Part shown: piece by piece, positions 1-9,153 of the stretch | How positions within the stretch are numbered: position 1 is the first letter of the stretch | Layout: every line of letters begins with the position of its first letter | NCBI GenBank assembly: GCA_947302715.1 | Contig: CAMYVY010000018.1 | Coordinates: 1-52,003, forward strand | DNA length: 52,003 nt | Direction of reading: 5' to 3' | Source of the DNA: an uncultured Clostridia bacterium | GTDB lineage: Bacteria; Bacillota; Clostridia; Peptostreptococcales; Anaerovoracaceae | Notes under the pieces: model-generated | Databases searched by the model: none | What the model was told of the DNA's origin: nothing | Seen by the model: only the letters and a program-made list of their open reading frames with translations | Position numbers and translations under genes: made by a program

Positions 1-58
1 ATCCGGGAGAAAGGAAAAATCCAATCACCATCTTCGATGATTGGATTATACGTGTACT

Positions 59-925
59 ATGAAGTTTTATATTTTGGACGATCTATTGGCATCGGTAAAG
101 GTTCTTCAGAATATCGTGGAGACCAAGAAACTCGGCGACGTGGTTGGAACCAATACGGATGTGGAAAAGGCAATCCCCGAAATACTGGCAAAATCGCCGG
201 ACATAGTTTTAGTGGACCTTTTGATGCCCAAAAAGGACGGGATCACGCTCGTCAAGGAGGTACGCGAAATCAACCCCGATATAAGCTTCATCATGGTATC
301 TCAGGTAGCGGACAAGAAGATGATTCAGGATGCTTACGAAGCAGGAATAGAGTTCTTCATAACCAAACCCAACAACAGAATAGAGATTGAAAAAGTAATT
401 AACAACGTGATAGAAAAACGCCAGATGGCCGAGGTTCTAAAGGGAATCCGAAATGTCATGGGCGATCAAGCCGGTGCTCAGGCGAGCTTTGATGGAGCCC
501 CGAGCAGTAGTTCCCCCTCTCCTCAGGAAGCAACCCTGACAAGGGCCAGAAGGATTCTTGGAGCAATCGGTATGCTTGGTGAAACAGGAACCAAGGACAT
601 CATGGCCGTTATCGAGAATCTGGTGATAAGCGGACAGGAATACAAGAGCAAAGTCACCCTTGATACTTATGCGGAAAGCCTCGATGCGGACCCCAAAATT
701 GTTAAGCAAAGAATTCGAAGAGCAATCAAAAAGGGACTCACAAATGTGGCGTCCCTCGGTGTTGAAGATTTCTACGATGAGAATTTCAGCGAATATGCAA
801 ATACGTTATTTAATTTTGAAGCCGTGAGAAGCGAAATGGATTTGCTCCGCGGAAAATCCCAGTACGGTGGCAGCCCATCAATCGACAAATTCTTCGAAGG
901 TCTTGAAATGCTTACGGGAGAATAG
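59..925 (+). CDS. GlnL/YcbB-type two-component response regulator
   Basis: A cytoplasmic DNA-binding response regulator of 288 residues. The N-terminal receiver domain (about residues 1-120) shows the acidic pair in FYILDD, the phospho-acceptor Asp in VLVDLLMPKKDG and the conserved Lys in FITKPNN. The C-terminal part (about 165-285) resembles the YcbB/GlnL DNA-binding domain of Bacillus, with LGMLGETGTKDI, a QRIRRAI helix and the NLASLG/NFSEYAN-like stretches. In Bacillus this family responds to glutamine with the GlnK kinase; the partner is not in the window and may lie to the left. The ATG at 59 places the start directly before the receiver domain, but no strong ribosome site is visible. 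A TTG at 41 in the same frame is the alternative. The gene converges on the minus-strand flavoprotein gene with 7 bp between stops. Confidence 0.85.
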   Translation: MKFYILDDLLASVKVLQNIVETKKLGDVVGTNTDVEKAIPEILAKSPDIVLVDLLMPKKDGITLVKEVREINPDISFIMVSQVADKKMIQDAYEAGIEFFITKPNNRIEIEKVINNVIEKRQMAEVLKGIRNVMGDQAGAQASFDGAPSSSSPSPQEATLTRARRILGAIGMLGETGTKDIMAVIENLVISGQEYKSKVTLDTYAESLDADPKIVKQRIRRAIKKGLTNVASLGVEDFYDENFSEYANTLFNFEAVRSEMDLLRGKSQYGGSPSIDKFFEGLEMLTGE

Positions 926-932
926 CAAAAAT

Positions 933-2021
933 CTATTCTTGGGTGACTATTAGTTCTGCGAAGGCCTGCGCCCTTTCTTCAATCCCGTCCAACTTGGTGA
1001 TGTCGCCCGGATTGTTTGCGGTCTCGATAAGTGCGAAGTGGGGCGGAAGCATGAATCCCTTATTGCAGGCCATTGCTCCTATAATCTGTTCAGCAACAAG
1101 GTCTCCTCCGCTGTATCCGGATACGATCAAAGCATATATTTTTTTGTCCCTAAAACTGTTGTTATAGAATAGCGCGGTCAGTCTGTTGAACATCGCCATC
1201 ATATTTGCTCCGACGGCGTCGTTATAGTTCGGGCAGACCAAGATCAATGCGTCGCATTCCATGATTGCAGGATAAACCTGATCTACCATCACTCCTCCGT
1301 AGAAGCATTCGCCTGTCTCACCGAAGTGCTTGCATGTGTCGAATCCACATCCTCTGCAGTCTACTATATCTCCGTTTCTAATCGATATTTCCTTGTAATC
1401 AACTTCCTTTTTGACAAGGTGCGTTTTGACCATATCGAGAAGCATGAGCGTATTTGAGGTTTCCTTGTTACCTGCGTGAATGGCCAGAACTTTTAGCGCA
1501 CCTTCTTTATTGGAATTCGCAGGCTCAGCTTTTTGGTCGCTGCCCGATAACCTGCCGAGCAAATCGGATACGGCATCGAGATACGCGGTCATATTCCCGA
1601 CACTCTTAACAGATGCTGCCGTATTGAAATTATATAGGTCTCCGGTTGCCTCAACCAGCGGTCTTCCCGGGAAGCTGCAACCGGCGTAATTAGCCGCAAA
1701 GATGAGCCTCCTTGCTATGTCCTTCGTAAAAAGAGGACCTTCTCCGTCCACGAGAACTGCGGCCTTTGCTCCATCGAGAAGGTTAGCCCTGTCCATAAGC
1801 GAAGAGATGAGGTCATGCCATTCGGGTGCGTAACCGTTCTTTGGAACTGCAACGGCAAACAGGATTTCCTTGATTTCTCCCGTCATCGCCTGAAGCAAAA
1901 AATCAGAAACACTTTTTATTCTCTTGAATTCCCTGCCCGGTATGCTGGCCTTTAAAACCTCCGACAGCCTGTCCACCTCACCCGGCTTAGTATTCTTATC
2001 CAATCTAACTACGTAGAGCAC
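933..2021 (-). CDS. NAD(P)H-dependent FMN reductase / iron-sulfur flavoprotein-like protein
   Basis: The protein has about 362 residues. The C-terminal 190 residues are a flavodoxin-like FMN reductase fold: VLAIHAGNKETSNT is the phosphate-binding loop, followed by the Cys cluster DCRGCGFDTCKHFGETGEC, LILVCPNYND and a family-typical IVSGYSGGD. The Cys spacing resembles iron-sulfur flavoproteins (Isf) or related NADPH-dependent FMN reductases. The N-terminal 170 residues contain a second alpha/beta region that I do not recognise. The likely start is GTG at 2021, because a GGAGG lies 5 nt before it; an in-frame TTG at 2033 lies inside that ribosome site. The gene follows the dehydrogenase-like gene after a 76-bp gap that holds three 13-bp repeats. 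The role is probably electron transfer or reduction of a small molecule; the substrate is unknown. Confidence 0.75.
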   Translation of the reverse strand: MLYVVRLDKNTKPGEVDRLSEVLKASIPGREFKRIKSVSDFLLQAMTGEIKEILFAVAVPKNGYAPEWHDLISSLMDRANLLDGAKAAVLVDGEGPLFTKDIARRLIFAANYAGCSFPGRPLVEATGDLYNFNTAASVKSVGNMTAYLDAVSDLLGRLSGSDQKAEPANSNKEGALKVLAIHAGNKETSNTLMLLDMVKTHLVKKEVDYKEISIRNGDIVDCRGCGFDTCKHFGETGECFYGGVMVDQVYPAIMECDALILVCPNYNDAVGANMMAMFNRLTALFYNNSFRDKKIYALIVSGYSGGDLVAEQIIGAMACNKGFMLPPHFALIETANNPGDITKLDGIEERAQAFAELIVTQE

Positions 2022-2035
2022 TTCTCCCTCCAAAG

Positions 2036-2071
2036 TTCTATAAATAGATTCTATAAATCGGTTCTATAAAT
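2036..2071. repeat. three tandem 13-bp repeats upstream of the flavoprotein gene
   Basis: TTCTATAAAT occurs at 2036-2045, 2049-2058 and 2062-2071, an exact 13-bp period with variable 3-bp linkers. It sits immediately upstream of the ribosome site of the minus-strand flavoprotein gene, so on the coding strand it reads ATTTATAGAA three times. It could be an operator array or part of the promoter or leader. Confidence 0.6.
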
Positions 2072-2097
2072 AATTGATTAAACTCCGCCGGTTATGC

Positions 2098-3264
2098 TTA
2101 AATCAGGTTAGCGTATGCGTTAAGGATTCTTTGGTAGAGCGCTTCCGGAAGCTCGATGTCTTCATATTCCACGCCTCTTTCCGTCAGACGGCTCAAGACG
2201 CCAACATATGCACCCTTCCAATTACTGCAGCTATCTTCAGTGCTATTATTAATACCATCGCCTTCAATACCGAAGTAGACGGAGCCATAATTCCACTCTC
2301 CTCGCAATGTCAAAATAATTGAGAGAGCAGCGGAAGAAATCGCCGGAGCGAGGAAGGGCTTAAACCCAAGGTCACGAACTCTTAGATTGGCTTCAACTGT
2401 CAATCCTGTAAGCAGTTTCGATGCATCGTCATCATAATTATCTACACTGTTTGCTACTACGAGGTCCTGTCCATGGGGTCCAAAGGCTCTACCCTCACTT
2501 GGATATAAGGCGGCTGCGCTTTTTAGATTATCCGAAACATTCACCTTCGTTCCTGCTATTTCGAGTTCTCCGTCCCCGCAGGCGATTTTGTTCGTGTAAT
2601 ACCTCGCTCTGGCTGCCATAACTCCAAGGCCGAATCCTCTAACCTGTCCCGGCTTAAGACCCGAGGACTCAAGCATTCCCTTGCACAGCTGATCCACCGG
2701 GTCTGAAACCACCGCCACCAGGCCATCAAAGCGCGGAAGACGCAGACCTTCATCCGGGTTAGAATTATCTCTTGACTTCCTAATCTTTTCTCCAAAGATT
2801 TTAACGAGTCCAAGGTTCGCTTCGAGCTGCATCATGCGCATGTCGCCCTTTGCTCCAATCTCCGGAACGCTCTTGGTTGCACAGAAAATTAGGACGTCAC
2901 AATCGAGAAGTTCTTCATCACTACCGATTATTTTGATTACGGGCATTTCTCTTACACATTTCGCTCTGCGATGCTCATCCATGCTCGACTCCGGAATAGG
3001 CGGATAGTGCATCTGATTGAATTCAATCTCGAGTCTTTTGAGCTGAGGCTCGTTCAAATCATAGATTCCTATCTCCGAAATCACATCACCACCAAGAAGC
3101 TTGAGTCCCATAAGCAAATTGGTCCCCACATCTCCCAATGCGATAATGTTTACCCTTGCCTTTTCACCGGTTGACAAGAGTCCGTTTATCCCGTAATTAT
3201 CAAGCACTAACGGCTCAAGGCCGTATACATCGTTCACCAAGTCTCTTAATCTTTTTTTCTCCAT
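2098..3264 (-). CDS. lactate/malate dehydrogenase-like NAD-binding protein
   Basis: A protein of 388 residues with an N-terminal Rossmann fold: INIIALGDVGTNLLMGLKLLGG is a glycine-rich dinucleotide loop and ends in the acidic IGIYD strand. Other family landmarks are VAVVSDPVDQL (the usual NPVD site) and FGPHGQDLVVAN (the usual GEHGDS site with the catalytic His). The usual LDSARFR motif reads VMAARAR, so the Asp that pairs with the catalytic His appears to be replaced; true LDH/MDH activity is therefore doubtful. The ATG at 3264 is preceded by GAGAGAAAG at normal spacing and is preferred to the GTG at 3285, which would overlap the previous gene. The gene begins 11 nt after the stop of the giant multidomain protein, so the two are probably co-expressed and functionally linked. 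Confidence 0.7.
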   Translation of the reverse strand: MEKKRLRDLVNDVYGLEPLVLDNYGINGLLSTGEKARVNIIALGDVGTNLLMGLKLLGGDVISEIGIYDLNEPQLKRLEIEFNQMHYPPIPESSMDEHRRAKCVREMPVIKIIGSDEELLDCDVLIFCATKSVPEIGAKGDMRMMQLEANLGLVKIFGEKIRKSRDNSNPDEGLRLPRFDGLVAVVSDPVDQLCKGMLESSGLKPGQVRGFGLGVMAARARYYTNKIACGDGELEIAGTKVNVSDNLKSAAALYPSEGRAFGPHGQDLVVANSVDNYDDDASKLLTGLTVEANLRVRDLGFKPFLAPAISSAALSIILTLRGEWNYGSVYFGIEGDGINNSTEDSCSNWKGAYVGVLSRLTERGVEYEDIELPEALYQRILNAYANLI

Positions 3265-3275
3265 ACACTTTCTCT

Positions 3276-6200
3276 CTATTTCCACTGCAAGCGGTACAGT
3301 CTCTCGATATCGTTATCCAAGAAATTCGTCGGTTCCAGGTTTTCATCAAAGTATACGCCGCGATCTGTTTCCGGAATCCTGGGACTGGTGAGAACCTCAC
3401 CGACTCGCTTTAGGGTTAGCTTTCTTTCAAACAGTTTTTGATACTCCCTTTCCAATGTAGCCATTATCATGCGTGCATTCTTCAGGCATACTTCGGAATA
3501 CATAAAGGCCGCCTCCTCGTCCCCACCGGCGATGAAACCCGGCTTGATAAAGGGAAGTACCAAATTTGCCGATGCATTGTGATCCTCCTGCCTGGATCCC
3601 GCCGCACTTGCGAGGCTGTCACCACCGATATATGGATAGCAGTCTCTTTCATTCAGCCATATCTCCAAGGTTGGCAGGAAGTAAGCGCTCTCGACTTTAA
3701 TGTTGTTCGCTTCCATCCTGTCCATAGCATTTCCCGTCATAACGCCAACCAATACTTCCTTGACTTCGCATCCGGCGCTATCGAGAATCGGACCGAGCTT
3801 ATTCATACGGTGACTCTTATGAAGAAGGTCATCAATCAGAATAATCGGGCGACCGAAGGACTTAATCATCTTCGCCTGCGTTTCCAGCGGAGAATAATTC
3901 GGAGCCTCTGCAATATTAAAGCCTTGTGCATTTCTGTTAAAGTATTTTTCGACTACCAGGGTCTTTGTTACGGTATTTGGAACAAGAACATCTCCGAGCG
4001 CCTTGCCGAAAGGAACCACCATATAGGGTCCCTTCGGACTTTCGCCGTCGATAGTCGATACACCGTTTAACGCGCAAGCCTTGCTGATTATCTTGTTCTG
4101 AATCGCACTCGTATTGAAGGACAAGAGCAGCTTGCCGGGATAGAGCTCAGAAAGACAATTAAGCAAATTGTCGTGTGCATCCGATATGGCTTTTAGTACT
4201 TCTTCGTTTTTATTGAAGGGAGCCTTGATTACGGTCTCAACGTCCTTAAATATAACAACCGGAGATTCCATCGAAACTGCAAGTGTCGGATTTACGCCCG
4301 GAATCGCCAAACCATATAGTCCGCGGATTCTTCCTGCTATATCAACGAAGCCCTGCTTTTCCAAGTCGTCCATAATGTCCTGCTCGTAGCCCTCTTGACA
4401 TACGGGATGATAGATAGCATAGTCATGGTCCCTTGCAATCAGTTCCGTCAAGAGTTCCGTTAAGAGCATCTGAGCGATTCCCGATATTTCCGATGTCCTG
4501 TCGGCATAAAGGAATCCGATTGCGTACATGCTGCTTCCTGCCAGAGCTCTTATTCTTCCCGCAAGTTCCTCGTTCTTAAACTCAGAGAGGATGCTTCTCG
4601 TTCCTACCTTGTGGCATGCGGCATAGGCAATAACCTTTCCGTTATGCGCGGTATCCGTTATATAGATGCACTTCGTTTGCTCGTTGTCCACATAGTCCTG
4701 AAGCACATCCATGTCAAAGCCCATTTCATCCAATTCATTAAAGATGCTGTCCAGGGTTTCCGGTCCTCTGTGCTCCAGATTGGAAATCTCGATTTCTCTG
4801 GATTCAATAACATGCTTGTACGTTGGTTCTCTTAGGTACATATTGTTTTCATAGATAAAGTTTTGCGATGCAGTATCTATGATATTGCTTATGTCTCTGT
4901 TAAGGTCGATATTTTCTCTTATTCTCGTGGAACTTATGTCCTCGTAGAATTTATCCAGAGTTAGTTCAATTACATCACCCGTGATAGGATACGCAGTACA
5001 CTTACCCTTCTTCGCATTTTTCATATCTGTATGCGCGGAAAAATCACCTCTGTTTTCCCTTGTCTCTCTTTCAAAGGTAATGTGTGACAGAGTATGAATT
5101 GAATCCTGCTCCGGCGGAGCATGGTAAGCGCTGGCGTTTTCTATTACGTCGGTTCCGACGGCGATATAGAGTTCCTTTTCCCTGAACAATTCCTTTAGTC
5201 TTCGGACATCGCTGTTATTTGCAATGTTCACGGGTATGTCGTCCGGGAAGGTATAGATTCCTTCTTCACCTGCAACCGACATATTCATGATTTTTCTTCT
5301 AAGAAGCTTTGGCTGCGTATGCTTGGACCATGAGAATTCATCGAGCGCCAAATAGACATCAAAGCCCAGGTCTCTTATCTTTACCGCAACTGCCTTATGC
5401 GCCAAGCTGAACGGGTCGAAGGTTCCCGGATAGAAGCAGACCTTGCTTATGGTCGGGAAATCAAAGCCATCATAGCTTTGTTCGTGGTGACCGATATATC
5501 TGTAAATATGATTGAGCACAGCGGCATTGCTGTAGAAGCTCAGCATTTCTTCCTTTTGTTCATCCAACAGCTGGAGTATTTTCTTGTAGCTCCTGCTGAA
5601 GAGAAGCTCCTTATCTCTATCAGGAAGTATTTCGCTAGCAAAAATATATTTTCCGATGTCTCTGAATGCGTCTCTGCTGAACTGCCTGTCGTAATGGGCA
5701 TAGGCCTTTATCATTACATATAGAAGATGTATTTTTCTCTTGTCATGCTCTTCTTCGGATAGCGGATACTTCGTAGAAAAGTCGGCATAGTTTTCGAGCA
5801 TAACTCCTACCGATTCAATCATGAATGCCGCTACTCTTCGACTTGTCTTAAGTATCGAGACTTCAACTGTATCGATTACTTCATCGAATTCCTTCGGTGG
5901 AAGCGACAGTGACATCTTACCCATGTAATATGGAATATTCTTTGCGAACTGCCTGTCGCCGATTTCGAGACCGTTATAGAGCTCTACCGCAAGCTCGTTT
6001 CTCTGCGAATCCGGCATATACGGAATCAAATCCAAGAGAGCATTTCCGGCAGCACGACGAATCTCTGCTCGTTCATTTACCTTAAGCAGGTTTACGAGGT
6101 GCGTTCCTATGTGAAGCGTAACAGCAGGATTATTAAGTCTTCGTCCGAAGTGACGTATGAGCTGTATGTTTGCAACCTTGATCAGCCAGTGGGTTCCCAT

Positions 6201-8174
6201 CTTGAGGTCGTCCAGGAATACCGAACCGTCCCTCTCCAGAAGGTCTTCCGGACTATTCGGAAGTTCCAGTATATCGAGTAGCTGGTTGTAATAATTGTCT
6301 TCGCTCATATCGCGGAGGAAATGCCTCTCGGATCTAAGCGCAGCAACCTTTACCTCCACCCTTTCGTGAGCAAGAGCATCAACTATGGCATCACGGGCAA
6401 CATCTATAAATGTATCCGAGCACCAGGAAGAATCGATTCTGTCCAAAATGCCCATGATGACGATGAGCAATTCAACATCATCGGTATTCGCTGAATAGTA
6501 TCTGATCAGTCTGTCGATATATTCGGAGCGCCTGGCTTCACCGCAGTCATCAAGAACCGCAGAGACATAGTTTCCAAGGCTGGACCTCATCCACACTCTA
6601 TGCTGGTCGGTAAATCTTCTTTCCGGATAAATCATCTTTTCGACGTATTCATCGAAGAGGTCTATGTTGGTCACGGGTCTTCTCGGAAGTTCCACATCCG
6701 CAGGAAGCTCCTTGCGATATTTCTCATTAAAGCCTGCCGTTATCTCTCCCATCAGATTGGCAGCCTGAGTACGGATATCATGCTCTTGATGAGCCAGAAG
6801 TTCATACATGAACTTCATGGTCATGAGCTTTTGCTTTTCCGTCATGTACGTGGAATATTCATCAAAGATTCCGATATATGTTCTGACGTTCTTCCATGCA
6901 GTTTCGCTTCGAGCCGCCTCTATCAAGTCCGCCAGTTCGCTGTCAACGTGGAGGATACTCATCAAACGTATATTATGGTCAATTGCTGAATACTTGAACT
7001 GCTCGACGACATCGTTTCCTTCAAGGAGGGCTCTTTCTCTCTCCCTTGGATGAAGATTGACGTCATGATTACCAAGATCCTCCGGAAGCTCTGTTGCAAC
7101 ACCGAGTTCCTCCATATATGATTCAAAGTCCTTAAGCTTCGCATATACCTTTCTGTATCTGGCTTCCTTGGCTTCATCAACATTGTCCAGCTTGCTTAAG
7201 ATTACATCGAAGGAATCCTTGAGCGAATAGAAATAAACTACTTCCCTTCCGTTCTCGTCTCTTCCGCTCTTTACTCTGAAGTCCGCATATATGAGAAGGA
7301 GCGATTCGACCGACAGGTTCTCCAGCTCCAGATCCCACGTGGAATGGTTGGCAGCTATGTGACCCATATTTTCCAATCCAAATCTCTCATAGCATATATC
7401 GGTATAATAATAGTGCAGATAAGGGATGCGCTTCTCTTCATCTTTCTTGCAGCCGAACTTTCCTATGTCGTGTCCAGCCGCGGCACCGGAAATCAAGGGC
7501 ATGTCTACAGGGACACCGGCAGCTTTAAGCTGTTTTCCCATCGTGACGGCAACATAGTGAACGCCCGACATATGTCCCAGTGTATCGAATGGGGTTATGT
7601 CCCTTGCTATACGCATGAATTCATAAATGTATTCTTCTTTAATTACTTTTTTGAACCTTAAGTATTCATCCCATATATATGACTCGGGTTCATTAAGTAT
7701 TAACTCCATGGTTCTCGTCGGATCGAAAGGCAGACTCTCATCCTCGTATTTGTATAGTCCTCTCAGAATCTGCAGGATAAGAAGCCTTCCGACTTTGTAT
7801 TTTTCGTCATCCTTCACTTCGGGATTGATTTCCGATTTAGTCTCCGGGAACAAAGCAGCTTCAGTAAAATCGAAGCAATACTTGAGCCATCCACCTTCCG
7901 GCTCATTTCTGAGCTCAAGTATATATTCCTTGGCGAGCTCCAATACCTTGCGAGAATCAAACCTGTTCATGCTCGGATCAAAGCCCTCGGATTCCCCGGG
8001 TGCCGAGTCGATACGGCCTGCCCACTCAACCTTGTAGATGAATTCCTTAATGAGGCTGGATGATATGAACTTATCCATCTCCTCATGATTCCACCCTAAG
8101 TCATCCAAAAAAAACTCCTCATAGAGTTCAGAAACCAGCACGTTATAAATATCAAGATTTTTTATTCTATCCAT
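3276..8174 (-). CDS. giant multidomain protein: HD hydrolase, helical repeats, NadD-like nucleotidyltransferase, GNAT-like, PRTase-like
   Basis: About 1,632 residues and probably cytoplasmic, since no signal peptide or membrane segment is seen. Domains in order (approximate): an N-terminal helical region; an HD/HDIG domain at 200-340 with His206 and HDIGK at 235; a long alpha-helical, HEAT-like region at 400-900; a NadD/cytidylyltransferase-type domain at 912-1095 with YPGTFDPFSLAHK (Asp at 920) and SSTRIR near 1081; a GNAT-like region at 1140-1270; a type I phosphoribosyltransferase-like domain at 1345-1500 with the PRPP-loop-like IILIDDLLHKSHR near 1443; and a C-terminal tail. NadD and the HD hydrolase YqeK are neighbours in many Firmicutes, so a role in NAD or adenylate-dinucleotide metabolism or sensing is an inference. 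The start at 8174 is uncertain (weak ribosome site; TTG at 8201 in frame). It lies 83 bp after the SARP-type regulator and 11 nt before the dehydrogenase-like gene. Confidence 0.75.
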   Translation of the reverse strand: MDRIKNLDIYNVLVSELYEEFFLDDLGWNHEEMDKFISSSLIKEFIYKVEWAGRIDSAPGESEGFDPSMNRFDSRKVLELAKEYILELRNEPEGGWLKYCFDFTEAALFPETKSEINPEVKDDEKYKVGRLLILQILRGLYKYEDESLPFDPTRTMELILNEPESYIWDEYLRFKKVIKEEYIYEFMRIARDITPFDTLGHMSGVHYVAVTMGKQLKAAGVPVDMPLISGAAAGHDIGKFGCKKDEEKRIPYLHYYYTDICYERFGLENMGHIAANHSTWDLELENLSVESLLLIYADFRVKSGRDENGREVVYFYSLKDSFDVILSKLDNVDEAKEARYRKVYAKLKDFESYMEELGVATELPEDLGNHDVNLHPRERERALLEGNDVVEQFKYSAIDHNIRLMSILHVDSELADLIEAARSETAWKNVRTYIGIFDEYSTYMTEKQKLMTMKFMYELLAHQEHDIRTQAANLMGEITAGFNEKYRKELPADVELPRRPVTNIDLFDEYVEKMIYPERRFTDQHRVWMRSSLGNYVSAVLDDCGEARRSEYIDRLIRYYSANTDDVELLIVIMGILDRIDSSWCSDTFIDVARDAIVDALAHERVEVKVAALRSERHFLRDMSEDNYYNQLLDILELPNSPEDLLERDGSVFLDDLKMGTHWLIKVANIQLIRHFGRRLNNPAVTLHIGTHLVNLLKVNERAEIRRAAGNALLDLIPYMPDSQRNELAVELYNGLEIGDRQFAKNIPYYMGKMSLSLPPKEFDEVIDTVEVSILKTSRRVAAFMIESVGVMLENYADFSTKYPLSEEEHDKRKIHLLYVMIKAYAHYDRQFSRDAFRDIGKYIFASEILPDRDKELLFSRSYKKILQLLDEQKEEMLSFYSNAAVLNHIYRYIGHHEQSYDGFDFPTISKVCFYPGTFDPFSLAHKAVAVKIRDLGFDVYLALDEFSWSKHTQPKLLRRKIMNMSVAGEEGIYTFPDDIPVNIANNSDVRRLKELFREKELYIAVGTDVIENASAYHAPPEQDSIHTLSHITFERETRENRGDFSAHTDMKNAKKGKCTAYPITGDVIELTLDKFYEDISSTRIRENIDLNRDISNIIDTASQNFIYENNMYLREPTYKHVIESREIEISNLEHRGPETLDSIFNELDEMGFDMDVLQDYVDNEQTKCIYITDTAHNGKVIAYAACHKVGTRSILSEFKNEELAGRIRALAGSSMYAIGFLYADRTSEISGIAQMLLTELLTELIARDHDYAIYHPVCQEGYEQDIMDDLEKQGFVDIAGRIRGLYGLAIPGVNPTLAVSMESPVVIFKDVETVIKAPFNKNEEVLKAISDAHDNLLNCLSELYPGKLLLSFNTSAIQNKIISKACALNGVSTIDGESPKGPYMVVPFGKALGDVLVPNTVTKTLVVEKYFNRNAQGFNIAEAPNYSPLETQAKMIKSFGRPIILIDDLLHKSHRMNKLGPILDSAGCEVKEVLVGVMTGNAMDRMEANNIKVESAYFLPTLEIWLNERDCYPYIGGDSLASAAGSRQEDHNASANLVLPFIKPGFIAGGDEEAAFMYSEVCLKNARMIMATLEREYQKLFERKLTLKRVGEVLTSPRIPETDRGVYFDENLEPTNFLDNDIERLYRLQWK

Positions 8175-8213
8175 AGCATGTACCAATAAAATATATTCCA
8201 AAAAATGAACAAT

Positions 8214-8245
8214 GCCTGCTCATGCTAAAATCTGCACGAGCAGGC
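8214..8245 (-). terminator. possible terminator hairpin after the SARP-type regulator
   Basis: GCCTGCTC at 8214-8221 pairs with GAGCAGGC at 8238-8245 (8-bp perfect arms, 16-nt loop). In the minus direction a T-rich run follows about 8 nt later, so it is a weak or attenuating terminator between the regulator and the giant gene. Confidence 0.45.
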
Positions 8246-8257
8246 AAATCCATCAAA

Positions 8258-9046
8258 TTACATCTTGTCTTCAATCTGAGAAGCCGTGAATTCAGCCCAT
8301 GCGTATTCAGGCATATAGTATCCAACAACATCGCCCTTATCGATCTTTCCATCCAAAAGATCAAAGTAGTCGCACGTTATTCCTTCTCTGTTAATATTGC
8401 AGCTTCCTCTCGAATTGACGAATACATCTTCCATTCCGTATGACTGGAAGAGCTGTTTGATGTTCATAACCGCCTTACGATAAAGGTTCTTTACCCTAGT
8501 ATCATAAGGTCTGTCTTCCCATAGCTTGTCGATGGCTTCCTCCATCATTACCTTTCCGCCTCTATGGTCGATGCAGAGAGCAAGAAGTTCCTTGGCCTTT
8601 GCATTCGGGAAGTGTACGGATTCACCATTGATAAATACATCGAATCTTCCAAATGTCCTGAAGTGAACATCCGTAGATTTCTGTCTTGCTGCCAACAGTG
8701 CAGACCTTTCAAGTACGTCCCCGATATCATCGGTGTTGAATGGCTTGGTAAGATAGAAATCGGCCTTAATCTTCATCGCCTCTATCGCATACTGTTCATA
8801 TCCTGTGATAAAGATAAGAACAACTCCCGGAAGCAGTTCCTTAACCTGACTTCCAAATTCAATACCGTTCATTCCGGGCATCTCAATATCCGAAAATACT
8901 GCCTCAACCTTGTTGCTTTTCAAATACTCCAAGGCTTCCATCGGGTTGCTGAACTTTGCAACCACTTCGACATCCGGAAAGTTTGCGATTTCCATTTCCA
9001 ATTGGCGAAGTATAAGAGCCTCGTCATCTACCAATATAACCTTCAT
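8258..9046 (-). CDS. response regulator with SARP/OmpR-like DNA-binding domain
   Basis: A protein of 262 residues. The N-terminal receiver domain has MKVILVDDE, the phospho-acceptor Asp in AVFSDIEMPGMNG, FITGY and the conserved Lys in YLTKPF. From about residue 128, FRTFGRFDVFINGESVHFPNAKAKELLALCIDHRGG is the winged-helix start typical of SARP-type activators, continuing to about residue 220. It lies just beyond the flavodiiron gene and the two LytS-type kinases on the same strand, so it is their likely partner (inference). The ATG at 9046 has a GGAG ribosome site. Two GTGTTACT direct repeats lie upstream and could be an autoregulatory site. Confidence 0.85.
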   Translation of the reverse strand: MKVILVDDEALILRQLEMEIANFPDVEVVAKFSNPMEALEYLKSNKVEAVFSDIEMPGMNGIEFGSQVKELLPGVVLIFITGYEQYAIEAMKIKADFYLTKPFNTDDIGDVLERSALLAARQKSTDVHFRTFGRFDVFINGESVHFPNAKAKELLALCIDHRGGKVMMEEAIDKLWEDRPYDTRVKNLYRKAVMNIKQLFQSYGMEDVFVNSRGSCNINREGITCDYFDLLDGKIDKGDVVGYYMPEYAWAEFTASQIEDKM

Positions 9047-9107
9047 CGGTAAGCTCCTTTCAAATTAGGATTATTTTTTGACTCTATTATTACACATACA
9101 TATATAT

Positions 9108-9127
9108 AGTAACACAAAAAGTAACAC
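9108..9127 (-). promoter_or_regulatory. direct-repeat operator candidate for the SARP-type regulator
   Basis: AGTAACAC occurs at 9108-9115 and again at 9120-9127, so GTGTTACT appears twice at a 12-bp period on the coding strand, about 62-81 bp before the regulator start. A partial copy, GTGTAATA, lies nearer the gene. Direct repeats of about one helical turn are how SARP/OmpR-type winged-helix proteins usually bind. Confidence 0.45.
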
Positions 9128-9153
9128 TTGTATAATCTTTTTTTGAAAATTTT

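Noticed and set aside
37..390. overlapping plus-strand frame beginning ATG at 37
   Set aside because: It overlaps the response regulator in another frame and has no protein family likeness.
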